NCBI GenBank assembly: GCA_004802725.1
Contig: SGPM01000056.1
Location: 1-64,000, forward strand
DNA: 64,000 nt
Direction of reading: 5' to 3'
DNA from: Antrodiella citrinella
Taxonomy: Eukaryota; Basidiomycota; Agaricomycetes; Polyporales; Steccherinaceae
Program-made: the position numbers and the translations under genes
The notes under the pieces: generated by a model
What the model was told of the DNA's origin: nothing
What the model saw: only the letters and a program-made list of their open reading frames with translations
Databases searched by the model: none
Shown: piece after piece, positions 1 through 9,910 of the stretch
Numbering within the stretch: position 1 is the stretch's first letter
Layout: every line of letters starts with the position of its first letter

Positions 1-1
1 C

Positions 2-145
2 CCCGCCGAGCAGGAAACCCGACTTCGCGAACGCGAAGTTCGAAGTGCGAGCAGGGGCGAACCCGTAGGACTCACTGCTGCCGACGAGTTATTTGGAGAT
101 ATTACCGAGCAGTGTCAGGGAGGCGTTTCAGATGAAGGAGTTTAG
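2..145 (+). CDS. 3' end of an unknown gene (partial)
   Basis: An open frame enters from the left edge and runs in frame 2 to a TAG at 143-145, giving about 47 C-terminal residues. The segment is rich in Glu and Arg (for example ETRLREREVRSASRGE) and then turns acidic. No domain is recognisable and the 5' part lies outside the window. It could also be the last exon of a longer gene or a chance frame. The charged composition and clean stop before non-coding-looking sequence make a real gene end somewhat more likely. Confidence 0.4.
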   Translation, partial: PAEQETRLREREVRSASRGEPVGLTAADELFGDITEQCQGGVSDEGV

Positions 146-350
146 GTGGGGCGACGTACCGGAGTGAGCGCCGCCTATTGAGTTGCGGTCGCTGGCTTCC
201 GAGATGGGTGTCCTGTTTTGTTTTTCTCTTCTCTTTGACATGTTGTATAGGCTGCGGTGGCATTGGCAGGATTTATCACAAGGTGTGTCAGTGAGACTGG
301 CGTATACTGAGCTGTCGATGCTAATCCCGTTGACAGGACTATCATACAGG

Positions 351-683
351 ATGAGTTCGACCTTTCGAGCGTTCTATCCACCAAGTGATCATGGAAAGTT
401 GATCTTTGCAGAAAAGTAAGTAGTTAATGTTGACGCACTGACAAGACTATAGGATTGCACATCACTTTCAACGTAGTTGCTCTGTTGATGAAGTTTGTGC
501 GCGGATTCTATTTGGCCGTTCTGTTCACCTGGTGGCTTGGCTTGCGCATGAAGTAAACAACCTGAGTGTCTCCTTCCATGACAGGATCTTGACAGGATCG
601 ATCAGAGGCGCGTGAGTAGGTTCTCATGTTAACCTCGCGATGATGCTGACGCGGTATACTCTAGAATACTGGCAATGTTATAA
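351..683 (+). CDS. Small hypothetical protein with two introns (doubtful)
   Basis: A plausible spliced frame starts at an ATG at 351 (MSSTFRAFYPPSDHG). It crosses an intron with a GTAAGT donor near 415 and an acceptor near 452, continues as IAHHFQRSCSVDEVCARILF, and joins through a second intron with donor GTGAGT near 611. It stops at 681-683, giving about 80 residues. Both introns have consensus ends and keep the frame open. No family was recognised. It could be a relic, a 3' part of a larger gene, or a chance alignment of splice signals. Transcript data would settle it. Confidence 0.28.
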
Positions 684-1449
684 ATCGGACTCAACGTGAC
701 TTACTCTGTGGATCGTGACGTGGTTTTGCGCGTTCAATTCTGACGTTCCGTCCGTTCTATGACCCACCAAGTACTTGCCTGAGTACGGTTTTCAAGTCCC
801 AGTTGGCAGTATCCAGGGGAGATTTGGGGAAGATCGTAGGCAAATTACACGCGTTAACAGATATATTGACGGGGAACAGATACAGGCACCTGCTCCTACA
901 GACCCGCCCGGGTGCATCAAGATACTCAAGTTTTGTTATATAGCTACGCTTTTCTGTACATAGAGGAGGACCGTGGAACACGAACGGATCCCGAACGTGG
1001 TCGTTTCAGGCAAATAGGTGAGTCACACGAAGTCCGCTCGGAGAGCCCAGAACTGATCTAAGGCCACGACTTTGCTCAACAGCTATCACCTTCGGTATGG
1101 GCGCATGCATGCAGGATCTGATTGCGCTGGAAAGGCCGAGGACAATTGATTCTACCTCGGAAGGCAAGAGATTCACACTGAGAGTAGGTGGATGTTCACA
1201 CGAACTACACGAAGAGAAGCACTGAAACAAATAGTGTTGACATGAGGTTTGCTTACCAGAGGTTGTGGGGGCGATGACAGTGATCTTTATACGTGATGCG
1301 GTTTCTCGTGTACTTATGACATGCCTCTTTGAATAGCTGATATGGGATGTATATAAAGCTCCGCCTCTCGTCTGTTTACTTTCCAGGCTCCAGCAGCATA
1401 CACACCCCAGACTACATCAAAGACGACAAGAGCTATCACTTGATTCATC
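684..1449. other. Intergenic region upstream of the homogentisate dioxygenase
   Basis: No credible gene was seen on either strand. The final 100 bases before the ATG at 1450 are C-rich and pyrimidine-mixed, as in many basidiomycete promoters, and include CAGCAGCATACACACC. No TATA box or known operator could be assigned. Confidence 0.5.
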
Positions 1450-3903
1450 ATGAGCAAGACTACCAACGGAAAGACGAACGGTTCCGCGCAGGTAAATACT
1501 GCACCTTGACCATATATACTCCACGTTTCACGCTCTTGCGTTCGTGCACAATGACTTACACTGTTGAACCAGATCACCGCAGGGGCCACCGCCCAAGCTG
1601 GCTTCGACACTACTGGTTACGCCAAGACCCGCAAGGACGACCCGTACATCTACCAAGTCGGCTTCGGAAACCAATTCGCATCGCAGGCATTGTGCGTTTA
1701 ACTCCACATCCTCTCCTTTCCATTCCGTTCTCATCATAAACCGTTCCCGAGACCGTATTCTGAATACAGTTTGGATTGACGCCTTTGTGTCTAGGCCGGG
1801 CGTGTTACCAGAGGGCCAGAACTCCCCTCAGAATGTCAAATATGGATTGTATACTGAAGGCGTGAGTTTGCATCTATCTACGCGTTTCTGAGAACGTCTG
1901 TCCGATGTGCCTCGGTGCTAATACACGTTGTGCCATGTAGATCAATGGAACACCGTTCACTGCACCTCGCGCCAGTAATCAGAGGACGTGCGTGTCTGTT
2001 GGTACATGTGAAGCTAGGATGAGGGCCTGACTAAAATAACAACGACATCATAGTTGGATCTACAGGATTCTCCCATCTGTCTCGCACGATGGTGTGTTCC
2101 CTACCAAGCAGAACCCCTATGTGCGTACCCCCTCATCATCATCACGTCTCACTCCTTTTGCTAACTGCTATTTCGCAGTTGATCTCGGACTTCTCCCCTT
2201 CCAACCCTCACGTCCACGTGAACGGCACACAGGTGACCTGGAAGTCCTTCCAGCTTCCCGCGGCCACGGAGAAGGTCGACTTCATTCACGGTCTGCGCAC
2301 GCTCGGCGGAAATGGCACCGCCGCGAGCAGGGAGGGTATGGGATACCATATCTACACGGCGAACACGTCTATGGAGAAGACGGCGTTCTTGAACAATGAT
2401 GGTGACTTCTTGATCGTGCCGGATCTGGGGAGGTTGGACATTCAGACTGAGTTTGGAAGGTGCGTCGCGTTTCGTTGGGATATCTGAGAGGTCTGTGAGC
2501 TTACTGTTGACCTATAGAATGATGGTCGCACCTGGTGAGATCGCCGTCGTACAGACTGGAATCAAGTTCAAGGTCAGTTTTCATTTCAGATTTTAGTCGC
2601 GCTCAGACCTAACATACGCGTAGATTTCGTTGCCTGATGGACCCTCGCGTGGAAGTACGAACTTTTGGGCAACCTTTGGCACCGCCTGACATAATCTCGA
2701 TCGCTGACAGATGTTGTGTATCGCTGTAGGTGTCTATGAAGTCTACGGCGCCCACTTCCAATTGCCCGAATTGGGTCCCCTCGGCGCGAACGGCATGGCC
2801 AACGTACGAGATTTTGAGCATCCAGTCGCCAGCTTTGACGTTGATCAGACTGCATGGAGTGGTACGTCATGTTATCTGTATCCACTCTCACCTCCCGCTA
2901 ACGTCAGTCTGTCACAGTGATCACGAAGTAAGCAACAGTGTCAGGCTTTGGCAGTGGCCCATAATGCTGACTTTGCTATTGCGCGCACAGGATCGGTGGA
3001 ACATTGTTCGACTACAGGCAAAACCACACGCCTTTCGACGTTGTCGCCTGGCACGGAAAGTCAGTCCGCCTCCCCCCTCACTCTAACCTCCCCTTACCAA
3101 TCACTTCCATACGCAGCTACGTCCCGTACAAATACGACTTGGATAAGTTCATCCTCGCGCAAGCTGTGAACAAAGACCACACCGACCCGTCCGTCTTCTG
3201 CGTCCTCCTCGTCAAGTCCAAGTACCCGGGTATCTCGTTCTTGGAGTTCTGCACTATCAAGGAGTTCTGGAACACGTCGACGGGTACTTTCAGGCCTCCG
3301 GTGAGTACTGAAAACGATATCCAACCGGTTGTGAGCGGTATGCTAAAGGTGAGCTATTTGTGCTGGTAGTACTTCCACAGGAACAGCGCTGCGGAGTATG
3401 TGAGCTTCATCAAGGGCGGACCTGGTGGTACCTTTGGGTACAGTGGGTTCACTCCTCACGGACGTACGTGACTCCCAAAGAATATTGCTTCGTTTGTTTA
3501 TGCTGATACCCGTTCTCATGTAGCCACTGAGGCACAGTGGCAGGAAGGTGTCAAGGAGGAGTTGGTCCCTAAGAAGTACTTCGAGGACACTGTGGGTGCG
3601 TACACCGATCACCTCCGAATTGGAGTTTATTCGTGTTCTGACCGCCGTGTTTGTTGGTGGCAGCTACCCTCATCGAGCCTTACCAGATGCTGTTGCTCAC
3701 GGACTTCGCGGTGCAGTGCAATGAGTATGAGGGTCAGTCATCCTATTCTTAGTGTCGTCACGTACTGACCTTGGACCCTTGTTCATGATGCAGAGTACCC
3801 GAGGCAGCCGTGGACGTTCAAGCCCAACTTCATCGAGCACCTCGATAGCGTCAACGACGAGTTGAAGGCGAGCGGACGTGCTGCGATTACTCCCCAAGCT
3901 TAA
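1450..3903 (+). CDS. hmgA: Homogentisate 1,2-dioxygenase
   Basis: This is the non-haem iron enzyme that opens the ring of homogentisate to maleylacetoacetate in tyrosine and phenylalanine catabolism (EC 1.13.11.5). Splicing by eye across many short introns gives about 450 residues, close to family length. N-terminal family signatures are [45 protein letters not shown] and [20 protein letters not shown]. Active-site elements are present: the His of VVAWHGN, the His of PPYFHRN, the Glu of SAAEY and the His of TPHGPT, matching the proximal and iron-binding residues known from human HGD. Compared with the usual family pattern, the stretch between the ligand Glu and the last ligand His is shorter and lacks the PGG..SLH segment. 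The start was chosen at 1450 because it opens [11 protein letters not shown] just before the first donor. The stop is TAA at 3901-3903. No other tyrosine-pathway gene is adjacent. Confidence 0.93.
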
Positions 3904-4831
3904 GAAGGCGAATCTTGCACACCGGCTCCGTTTGGACGCAGTCACCCCGTACTAGGTTCAACAACTTTGGAGATTCTGAATACCTGGTTCAAGTTGTCTG
4001 ACCGTACACTGACTGTCTGTCTCACTCCGCACTGCGCAGCTGCGTGATAAGAAATCGTTTGTAGTGATAACAAAACTTATAATCCTGCTCAAACGAGTCA
4101 AAACTTACTCGCCGCTAGCGAGCAAGTGCCTGCACTTTCCTAATCTTAGATAGCACCAGCACACACCCCGGTACGTTCATGCATGAAGAAGATCCGAATT
4201 GCGCCAGTGACTGTGCGATGCAAGAACAATTGAACCTGTACATGTAACCCTCATGATCAGCGGCTGCTAGTACAACGCCACAAGTCATTTGCACAATGCA
4301 GGCATAGTACTAGTAGCCGTAATGCAATCACTGACGCGTTCGAGACAAACAGCTCAACAAGGGTTATATTCTTCCTACAACCACGATGCCTGTATATCGT
4401 GACGTTGATAATCACGTCGAATGTATGTGAGTTGTGTATACGTAGTATGCGACAAGTAGCTTCACGCCGCTGCATGACGCGCCGTTCTTTCGTAGTATGC
4501 GAGCGAAAATGAAATATCTCTCCCAATGGCAGGAATTCCAGACAAGTGAAATAGAATGGTAGTGGATGGTCACAGAGCACTGGAACCAATACACAGCTGA
4601 CATACATATCACCTGGAAGGGTATGATAAGTAGCACAACAGAATGCGGTACCGGAATGACAATGCACGTTTCTTCGTGCATAGATAGAAGGCCTCCAGAG
4701 CTTCCTCCATCGAAAAACGTGCCGTTTCCTTTCGAAGAACTCACAGACAAAGGAAGAGGCGACACATGGTAGAAGCCTTCGGACATGGGTTCCTGATATG
4801 AATAGATATCGTATGCAGGGAACGAGTGCAA
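3904..4831. other. Convergent intergenic region with no supported gene
   Basis: This stretch separates the 3' ends of the dioxygenase (+) and the Asterix-like gene (-). Two long minus-strand frames cross 4257-4835, but they contain no family motif, are Cys/His/Arg-rich in a way typical of non-coding frames, and overlap each other. They are treated as chance. Nothing else was seen. Confidence 0.5.
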
Positions 4832-5400
4832 TCACGAGCTTGGGAATAGAGGTGTCTGAGTCTGCTTTGGGCCGGGTGTGATCATGAGGAGGGGGACGTA
4901 TGACGCGACGAGGGCGCAGACGGACAAGCTAACGAACACGAGTGTAAGCTGAAGGCCATCGTAAGTATACGTTGTGCTTACATGGTAGTGCTGATCGGGC
5001 TGTTACCGCCCTCTTTAGTGCGGAGAGGGTGTTGGTTGATGATGCTGTTGATGCTCAAAAGGAGGGCGGGCCAGGCCAGGAACCTGCTAGGGTATAAGAA
5101 TGAGTTCGTCTGACGGAGGCAGGTGGACGAACCTGTTCCTTGACACCATGATCAAACCAGAAGCGAACAGAACTGGTACGTGTTCAAATTTAGCACCGTC
5201 ACAGTACTTCATGGAATCACAGCCTACTCACCACCCGCAGAAAGACCATCTGGTGTAGGAATGATGCGTGATTAGTGACTGCAATACGGTTGAATGACTG
5301 AATGTGGACGCACCTGAACCCTCCACTTGCCAACTCTCCGGGAAGCTGAGCTTCGTCTCGCATGAGACGTCACGAGGGTCGTCTCCAGCGCGAAGTGAAG
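4832..5400 (-). CDS. Asterix (WDR83OS)-like ER membrane protein
   Basis: Spliced minus-strand exons give, in order, DDPRDVSCETKLSFPESW, DGLSAGV, LFASGLIMVSRNRF, LAWPALLLSINSIINQHPL, RTKEGGNSPISTT, and ILSVCALVASYVPLLMITPG with a short tail. This is the Asterix/UPF0139 layout: a DPR-type N-terminus and three hydrophobic segments, with the loop INQHPLRTKEGG-SP between segments two and three. In animals Asterix with CCDC47 forms the PAT complex, which assists insertion of multi-spanning membrane proteins at the ER. The stop is TGA at 4832-4834. The last intron ends in TTCGTTAG, which restores the frame. The start codon is not resolved: the frame runs upstream of 5400 without a clear ATG, so a small upstream exon is likely. 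It is tightly packed against the Eco1-like segment upstream. Confidence 0.6.
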
Positions 5401-5622
5401 CTGCGTAAGCTGCTTCTGCTTCCCCTTGTCTTTGGTAGATTTCGCCTTGACTGTCAGTCGGGGCTTCTTAACTGCAGGGGCATTGGGGAACGACAACTGT
5501 TCTCCGAGGGTGCGCTTTCTCTTCACAGGCCCGGGCGAAGATGCCAGCTCCGAAGGGGGCGATGACGACCGCACAGTCAATGAGGGACGCGAGCCGTACG
5601 TGCGCTGTACTTTGGACGACAT
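5401..5622 (-). pseudogene. Eco1/Ctf7-like N-terminal segment without catalytic domain
   Basis: An ATG at 5622 opens MSSKVQRTYGSRPSLTVRSS, a Ser/Pro-rich stretch, basic clusters (VKRKRTL, VKKPRL) and KGKQKQLTQLHFALETT. The basic N-terminus ending in K-TQLHF closely resembles what I know of fungal Eco1/Ctf7 cohesin acetyltransferases, where that segment directly precedes a C2H2 zinc finger of CxxC...HxxxH type. Here the finger does not follow. The frame continues as LVTSHARRSSASRR and closes at 5272, and downstream exons belong to the Asterix-like gene in another frame. No acetyltransferase domain is seen. It may be a gene fragment, a mis-joined 5' exon of the neighbour, or an unrelated nuclear protein. 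The Eco1 resemblance is by memory only. Confidence 0.35.
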
Positions 5623-5880
5623 GGACGACGTGATGGAAAGAGGGAGGGAGGCGGTGATGATCCTGAGCTGGTCCGAAAGGGCGGCGGCTGTGATGCGTCG
5701 AGTAAACACGCGTTGGACGCGTTCCGACGCGTTTGGTCTTGTTTGGCTCACCCCGTGAGCGCGTCTTTTGACTTCCATATGACCATCTGATTGCCTCCAA
5801 GCTCAAGCTCACCGGTTAGGTTCCCCTTCCACTCCATGGCAACACTACAAGTTCTGACTCTACAAAAAGCAACAAAAAGA

Positions 5881-5960
5881 GGTCCCATCGTGGTTCGAAC
5901 ACGAGACCCTGCGATGATTGCGATCTGCAATCGCATGCTCTACCACTGAGCTATGAGACC
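5881..5960 (-). tRNA. tRNA-Cys(GCA) with a short anticodon-loop intron
   Basis: The minus strand folds as a full cloverleaf. The acceptor stem GGTCTCA pairs with TGGGACC with one G-T pair. The D arm is GCTC-AGTGGTA-GAGC. The anticodon stem TGCGA pairs with TCGCA, and the T arm CGTG-TTCGAAC-CACG is canonical. The anticodon loop is 16 nt instead of 7, TTGCAG followed by extra bases, which fits anticodon GCA and a 9-nt intron after position 37. It is the left boundary of an AT-rich island. Confidence 0.9.
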
Positions 5961-7387
5961 ATGTTGTGAGGTCTTGCTCCTGAGAACATCATCTGTTCTC
6001 CTATCTTGATCTACAGTGTAGGCCGTCGCACCCTAGTGCGGGGTCTGGCTCACACTCTCAAACACTGAATTATGGACAATCAAAAGTGACAGTATTATCA
6101 TGAATTTTCTTAGAATCATTCTGAGATACTCAAGTTGATGATCCATTGGAGTGATAAAGCTACAACGTGCATTTGGTGGAGGGTGCCTTTTGTCATGGAC
6201 CCTCCCATCTGTCGCACCCCGATAAGGACAGTGACTACCCAAAGATAGGAAATCAGGGTCATGAATAACACAGATCTGTCATGAATTTGTGCGGGGGCAT
6301 CTACAGTTGCAGACAATCAAACTTGACAATTTTGACCTCCAAAATTTGACCACCCCCCCTAAATTAAGCGCTAGAATATGAAAGTGGGTGCAATCAACTC
6401 CTTTTGAAGAGTAGAATATAATTCTGGCATGAACTTTGACTGAATATGACATGATGAAGGCACCTAATTTGGTAATTTTTGACAGGTGTCACATTGTCCG
6501 ATCCCATTTGGTATCATAGCACTTTCTAACCTCTCACTGACTGCCACTGGCAACGACTTTGATAATACCGTCTCTCAAATCTTACACTTTCATGATGCAG
6601 ACACAATGTCAAGGCTGGTATGTTCATGTTGACGTGCAGGAAAGTCGGAATATAAAATCCAACTTAAATTCCTCTGAGGGCAACGGACTGGTCTGTAGTC
6701 GGAAGTTACCTCAGTTGTTCTTAGGTAGTTGTAAAAGTTAGTGAGAAGAAAGAATGGAGACGAAGGGAGCAATTCCAGGTGAAAAGCTCTCAACGCTGTC
6801 ATTCACAGTGACGAGCCACTCAAACACGACTACCACGTAAGGTAGGTTTGAGAGAGAAACCACAAGTCTATTGTGGGGGGTGAGGTACTACAAGTGCCTA
6901 CCTAGTCTACTGCTACACCAGCCTTTTTATACTCTCAGCGCGGGAGATTTCAAACAATAGTACAATAGCTATCTAGACAAAGGGAAAGGCATAGATAAAA
7001 GAATCTAATAATAATACAATGGGATTAGGAACAAAGACCCTGAGTACAAAGAGTACTTGAAACAAAAGAAATATATTGTCTAAAAATAAGACAATAAGAA
7101 ATTAAGAATAGAACAATGGAGCCTTTAGGNATAAAGGTAAATTTGGACAATNNAACTATAAAAAACAAAGACCTTTCTTTGTCTTACCTGTCTAAGCAAG
7201 TTCTTCAGGNATGAGAGTAANTNACCAAGAAAATATCTAAGATTTTTATGTAGGAGGCATGATCTTTTTAATATATGGTACATTCGAATATATGTTNGAA
7301 CGAGAGTAGGGGACGTNAAANAAACGATGACNGGGNTCAAGATAAAATGAAAAAGGAAACGAAAGAAAAAATACTCCATCTAGACGA

Positions 7388-7517
7388 CTAGTCGTCTTCA
7401 TCATCCACTACTACTTGTCCGGCTGCGGTCCGGAAGACTCCTTCAGGAAGGAACTCTTCGTTGGGCTGATAGAAACGCAACTCGTTTGCGTCTTGACTCC
7501 TGTAGACATGGACGTGT
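7388..7517 (-). pseudogene. Coding-like tail of a decayed element
   Basis: The minus strand reads HVHVYRSQDANELRFYQPNE, then EFLPEGVFRTAAGQVVVDDEDD, then TAG at 7388-7390. An in-frame TGA directly upstream cuts it off. The composition is protein-like (acidic tail, few rare residues), unlike the neighbouring frames. It sits in the AT-rich island beside ambiguous bases. I cannot assign it to a named family; the C-terminus of a retroelement polyprotein is a guess from context. Confidence 0.3.
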
Positions 7518-8010
7518 CAGAATTTTGTCCAAACATGACGCAGGTCAATGTATGTTTGCAACTAGTTCATGTGGTAAATCATGGGCATCTGAGCCTCTGT
7601 AGTATGAAGGGCAGTATTAGACAAAAATAAAAACCTCTTCAAATCACCTAAAATTGGTAAAGGATGAAAATATTTGAGTGGAGCTGCATAAAAACTGGTC
7701 CGAGAACAACAAAAAGTGTTACTTCTCGAGAAAAAAACAAATCATTGTGTGAAAAACCTAGCGGCACTTGGGGTAAACTTTATTTTATGGTGCTCATGGC
7801 AAATTCCAATACAGGCTGGCAATGTTGTACACACTCAAGAGACTTTGAAGTCGACTCTCCCTCTCTTGTGTCTCTGGAAGTTTCACCTCAAAATATACAT
7901 CATCATCTTCAACCACCTATGACTATAAATTGAAAAAATTTTGTAGCAGTATTCATGCTAGAAGTGGTGCAGAAGGAGGATTTGGAATGAACTCCAGCCA
8001 CTCTGGGTAC

Positions 8011-8644
8011 TGTAACACCATCCCTCATGGAGAGAGCAGTTCAATCATAGTATAGACTTCAAAGCCCTCTACTGAATAATGATATAAGAATACACCCATG
8101 TTTATTACCAAGCACTACATACATAAAGCTACAATGAAGTTTTGTTATGTATCCTTGCTTACTCATCTCACATTGGACTCTTACTTTCACTTTTCACAGT
8201 TTCCTTCACATTTCACAATTCACATGTCATGATACTCTTTCACACCTAGATTCAATTCTCTTTGTCTCCTACTCCAGTCTCTATTACTCCTTATCATAAT
8301 CTCCTTTGTACTCGCTAATCTGACTTCACTCTCTGCATATATAAGAACCCTGTAGTAGACACTGAGAATCTCACCTCACTGTTTACCCTACTCAATCTAT
8401 TTGTGATTGCATATCTTCATTTGCCATTCTAAGTATTGCACGCCTAAACTTAAGACATGTTTCAAGCTCATCATAGAATTCGCTCTCTACAGTAGACCTT
8501 CAATTTAACAGCTGCTAAGACATCTTATTGCGACTTCTTATCTTTCTCTAACTAAGATTATCGTAAAATACATTGCGAGGCAAGAGCTCTGAATAATCAT
8601 GAACTACTATAACTGCATCAAACTACTCTACTCACGTAGCTACA
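8011..8644. repeat. Possible solo LTR
   Basis: The segment begins TGTAACACC and ends AGCTACA, so it has TG...CA ends with short inverted termini. It contains CATATATAAGAACCCTG near 8336, which looks like an LTR TATA box followed by a transcript start region. No matching second copy and no clear target-site duplication were found in the window. This is a weak call. Confidence 0.25.
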
Positions 8645-9548
8645 ACCTTGATCAGTCCGTACCTTCACTGGTTCACAACAAGTTTCCTATCACCGAACTT
8701 GAACTGAGGACCACTGCAACGGACAATGCCGGCCAGTGCGAACAAGCATCTATGGTTTTTTCAAATGCACAACACTTTTCTCAAGCATGATCAGTAATTT
8801 TTGCAATATATAATACCCTTTTTATCTCAGATGATTTTTGGCAGTTCAACTCAATTTGTGTCCAGTGTGAGCCATCATACTGTAGTACCTTCTATGCCGC
8901 CAAAAAAAGTCAAAAAATTTGGCCACTTTAAAAACATGTGGGAAAAACTCTGGAAGGGTGTTTTTTCATGCTTTCAGCCTTCCTGAGTTTGAATCTGGCC
9001 GTGGTTTGGCTGACAAAAATCTGGTTCTGGCACTATCAAAATTGTCGAGTTTAATTATTGGCAACTTTACACGCTCTGTCTCTGAATGTCATGCCTCGAC
9101 CTTCTTCACAAGTTCAAGCTTCCACAAGATGAGGGGGGCACAATATTTGTGTCATATGTCTACCTACAAAGCTCCTGATATGTTTCACTGACAGAACAGA
9201 TTGAAGTGTAGAAATAAGTGAGTAGCAGCAGGATGATCAATATTATATGCTCACTAGCTTCAGTAATTCATCTATTTTCACGACTATTCATGCTCTACAG
9301 AATCGTTCTGCTTACTCAATGGCTACAGAATGTGGCATACAAGATGATGTATACATATGATAGTTGGAATGTAAGAAGGTTTGATAAAAACAGGCATGGA
9401 AGAGACTGAAAATGAGACTGTGACAAACGGGTGGCCTACACTGTACCCTCAACATGTCAGAAATAATTGTGGCTATTTCATTCTGTGCATGTTCTCAACA
9501 CTTATTTATATCATGCAAAAAGGATCAAGATAACAGGATCGAAAAAGG

Positions 9549-9646
9549 GGCCCAACTGGGAATTGAACCCAGGATCCCTTGCATGGTAGTAGGGTATGAC
9601 TCCCGTACAACCCAAAGCAAGTATCTTACCTCTAGACCATTGGGCC
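9549..9646 (-). tRNA. tRNA-Pro(TGG) with an intron of about 27 nt
   Basis: On the minus strand GGCCCAA pairs perfectly with TTGGGCC as acceptor stem. The D arm region is ATGGTCTAGAGGTAAGAT, as in eukaryotic tRNA-Pro. The anticodon stem CTTGC pairs with GCAAG, and the T arm is CTGGG-TTCAATT-CCCAG. The loop starts TTTGGG, giving anticodon TGG, and is expanded by about 27 nt, consistent with an intron after position 37. It marks the right edge of the AT-rich island and lies just past the 3' end of the GH55 gene. Confidence 0.88.
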
Positions 9647-9910
9647 GATATCAACGAGATACAATATCAGTACATATACCTATGTAAGCGAGTCCTGGCC
9701 TCCAAACACTGTCAGGGAAGCGCAGAAATTGTGGAAGTGTGGACGACCGACTTCACCGACTTCCTGGGACGATCCGGATTTGGACATACTGACGGAATCT
9801 CTCACAACGCGTTCCGTTACACGACATGCACACGGTTCCTAGTACACAGTGGGCTGATATTACAGTTCCGTTACCATCTCTACTTCCGTTTGCGATCATT
9901 GCGCCCATTT

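Larger units (their letters stand above)
5961..9548. other. AT-rich, gene-poor island with transposon-like debris
   Basis: This 3.6-kb stretch is visibly richer in A and T than its surroundings. It carries scattered ambiguous bases between 7130 and 7336 and no frame with a recognisable domain. Several open frames exist but are short and of random composition. Two features suggest retroelement decay: an LTR-like segment beginning near 8011 with a TATATAA motif, and a minus-strand coding tail ending at 7388. It is bounded on both sides by minus-strand tRNA genes. No intact transposase, reverse transcriptase or integrase could be read. Confidence 0.55.

Noticed and set aside
4257..4835. Long minus-strand open frames between the dioxygenase and the Asterix-like gene
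   Set aside because: Two overlapping frames, both Cys/His-rich without motifs, and no splice-supported extension.
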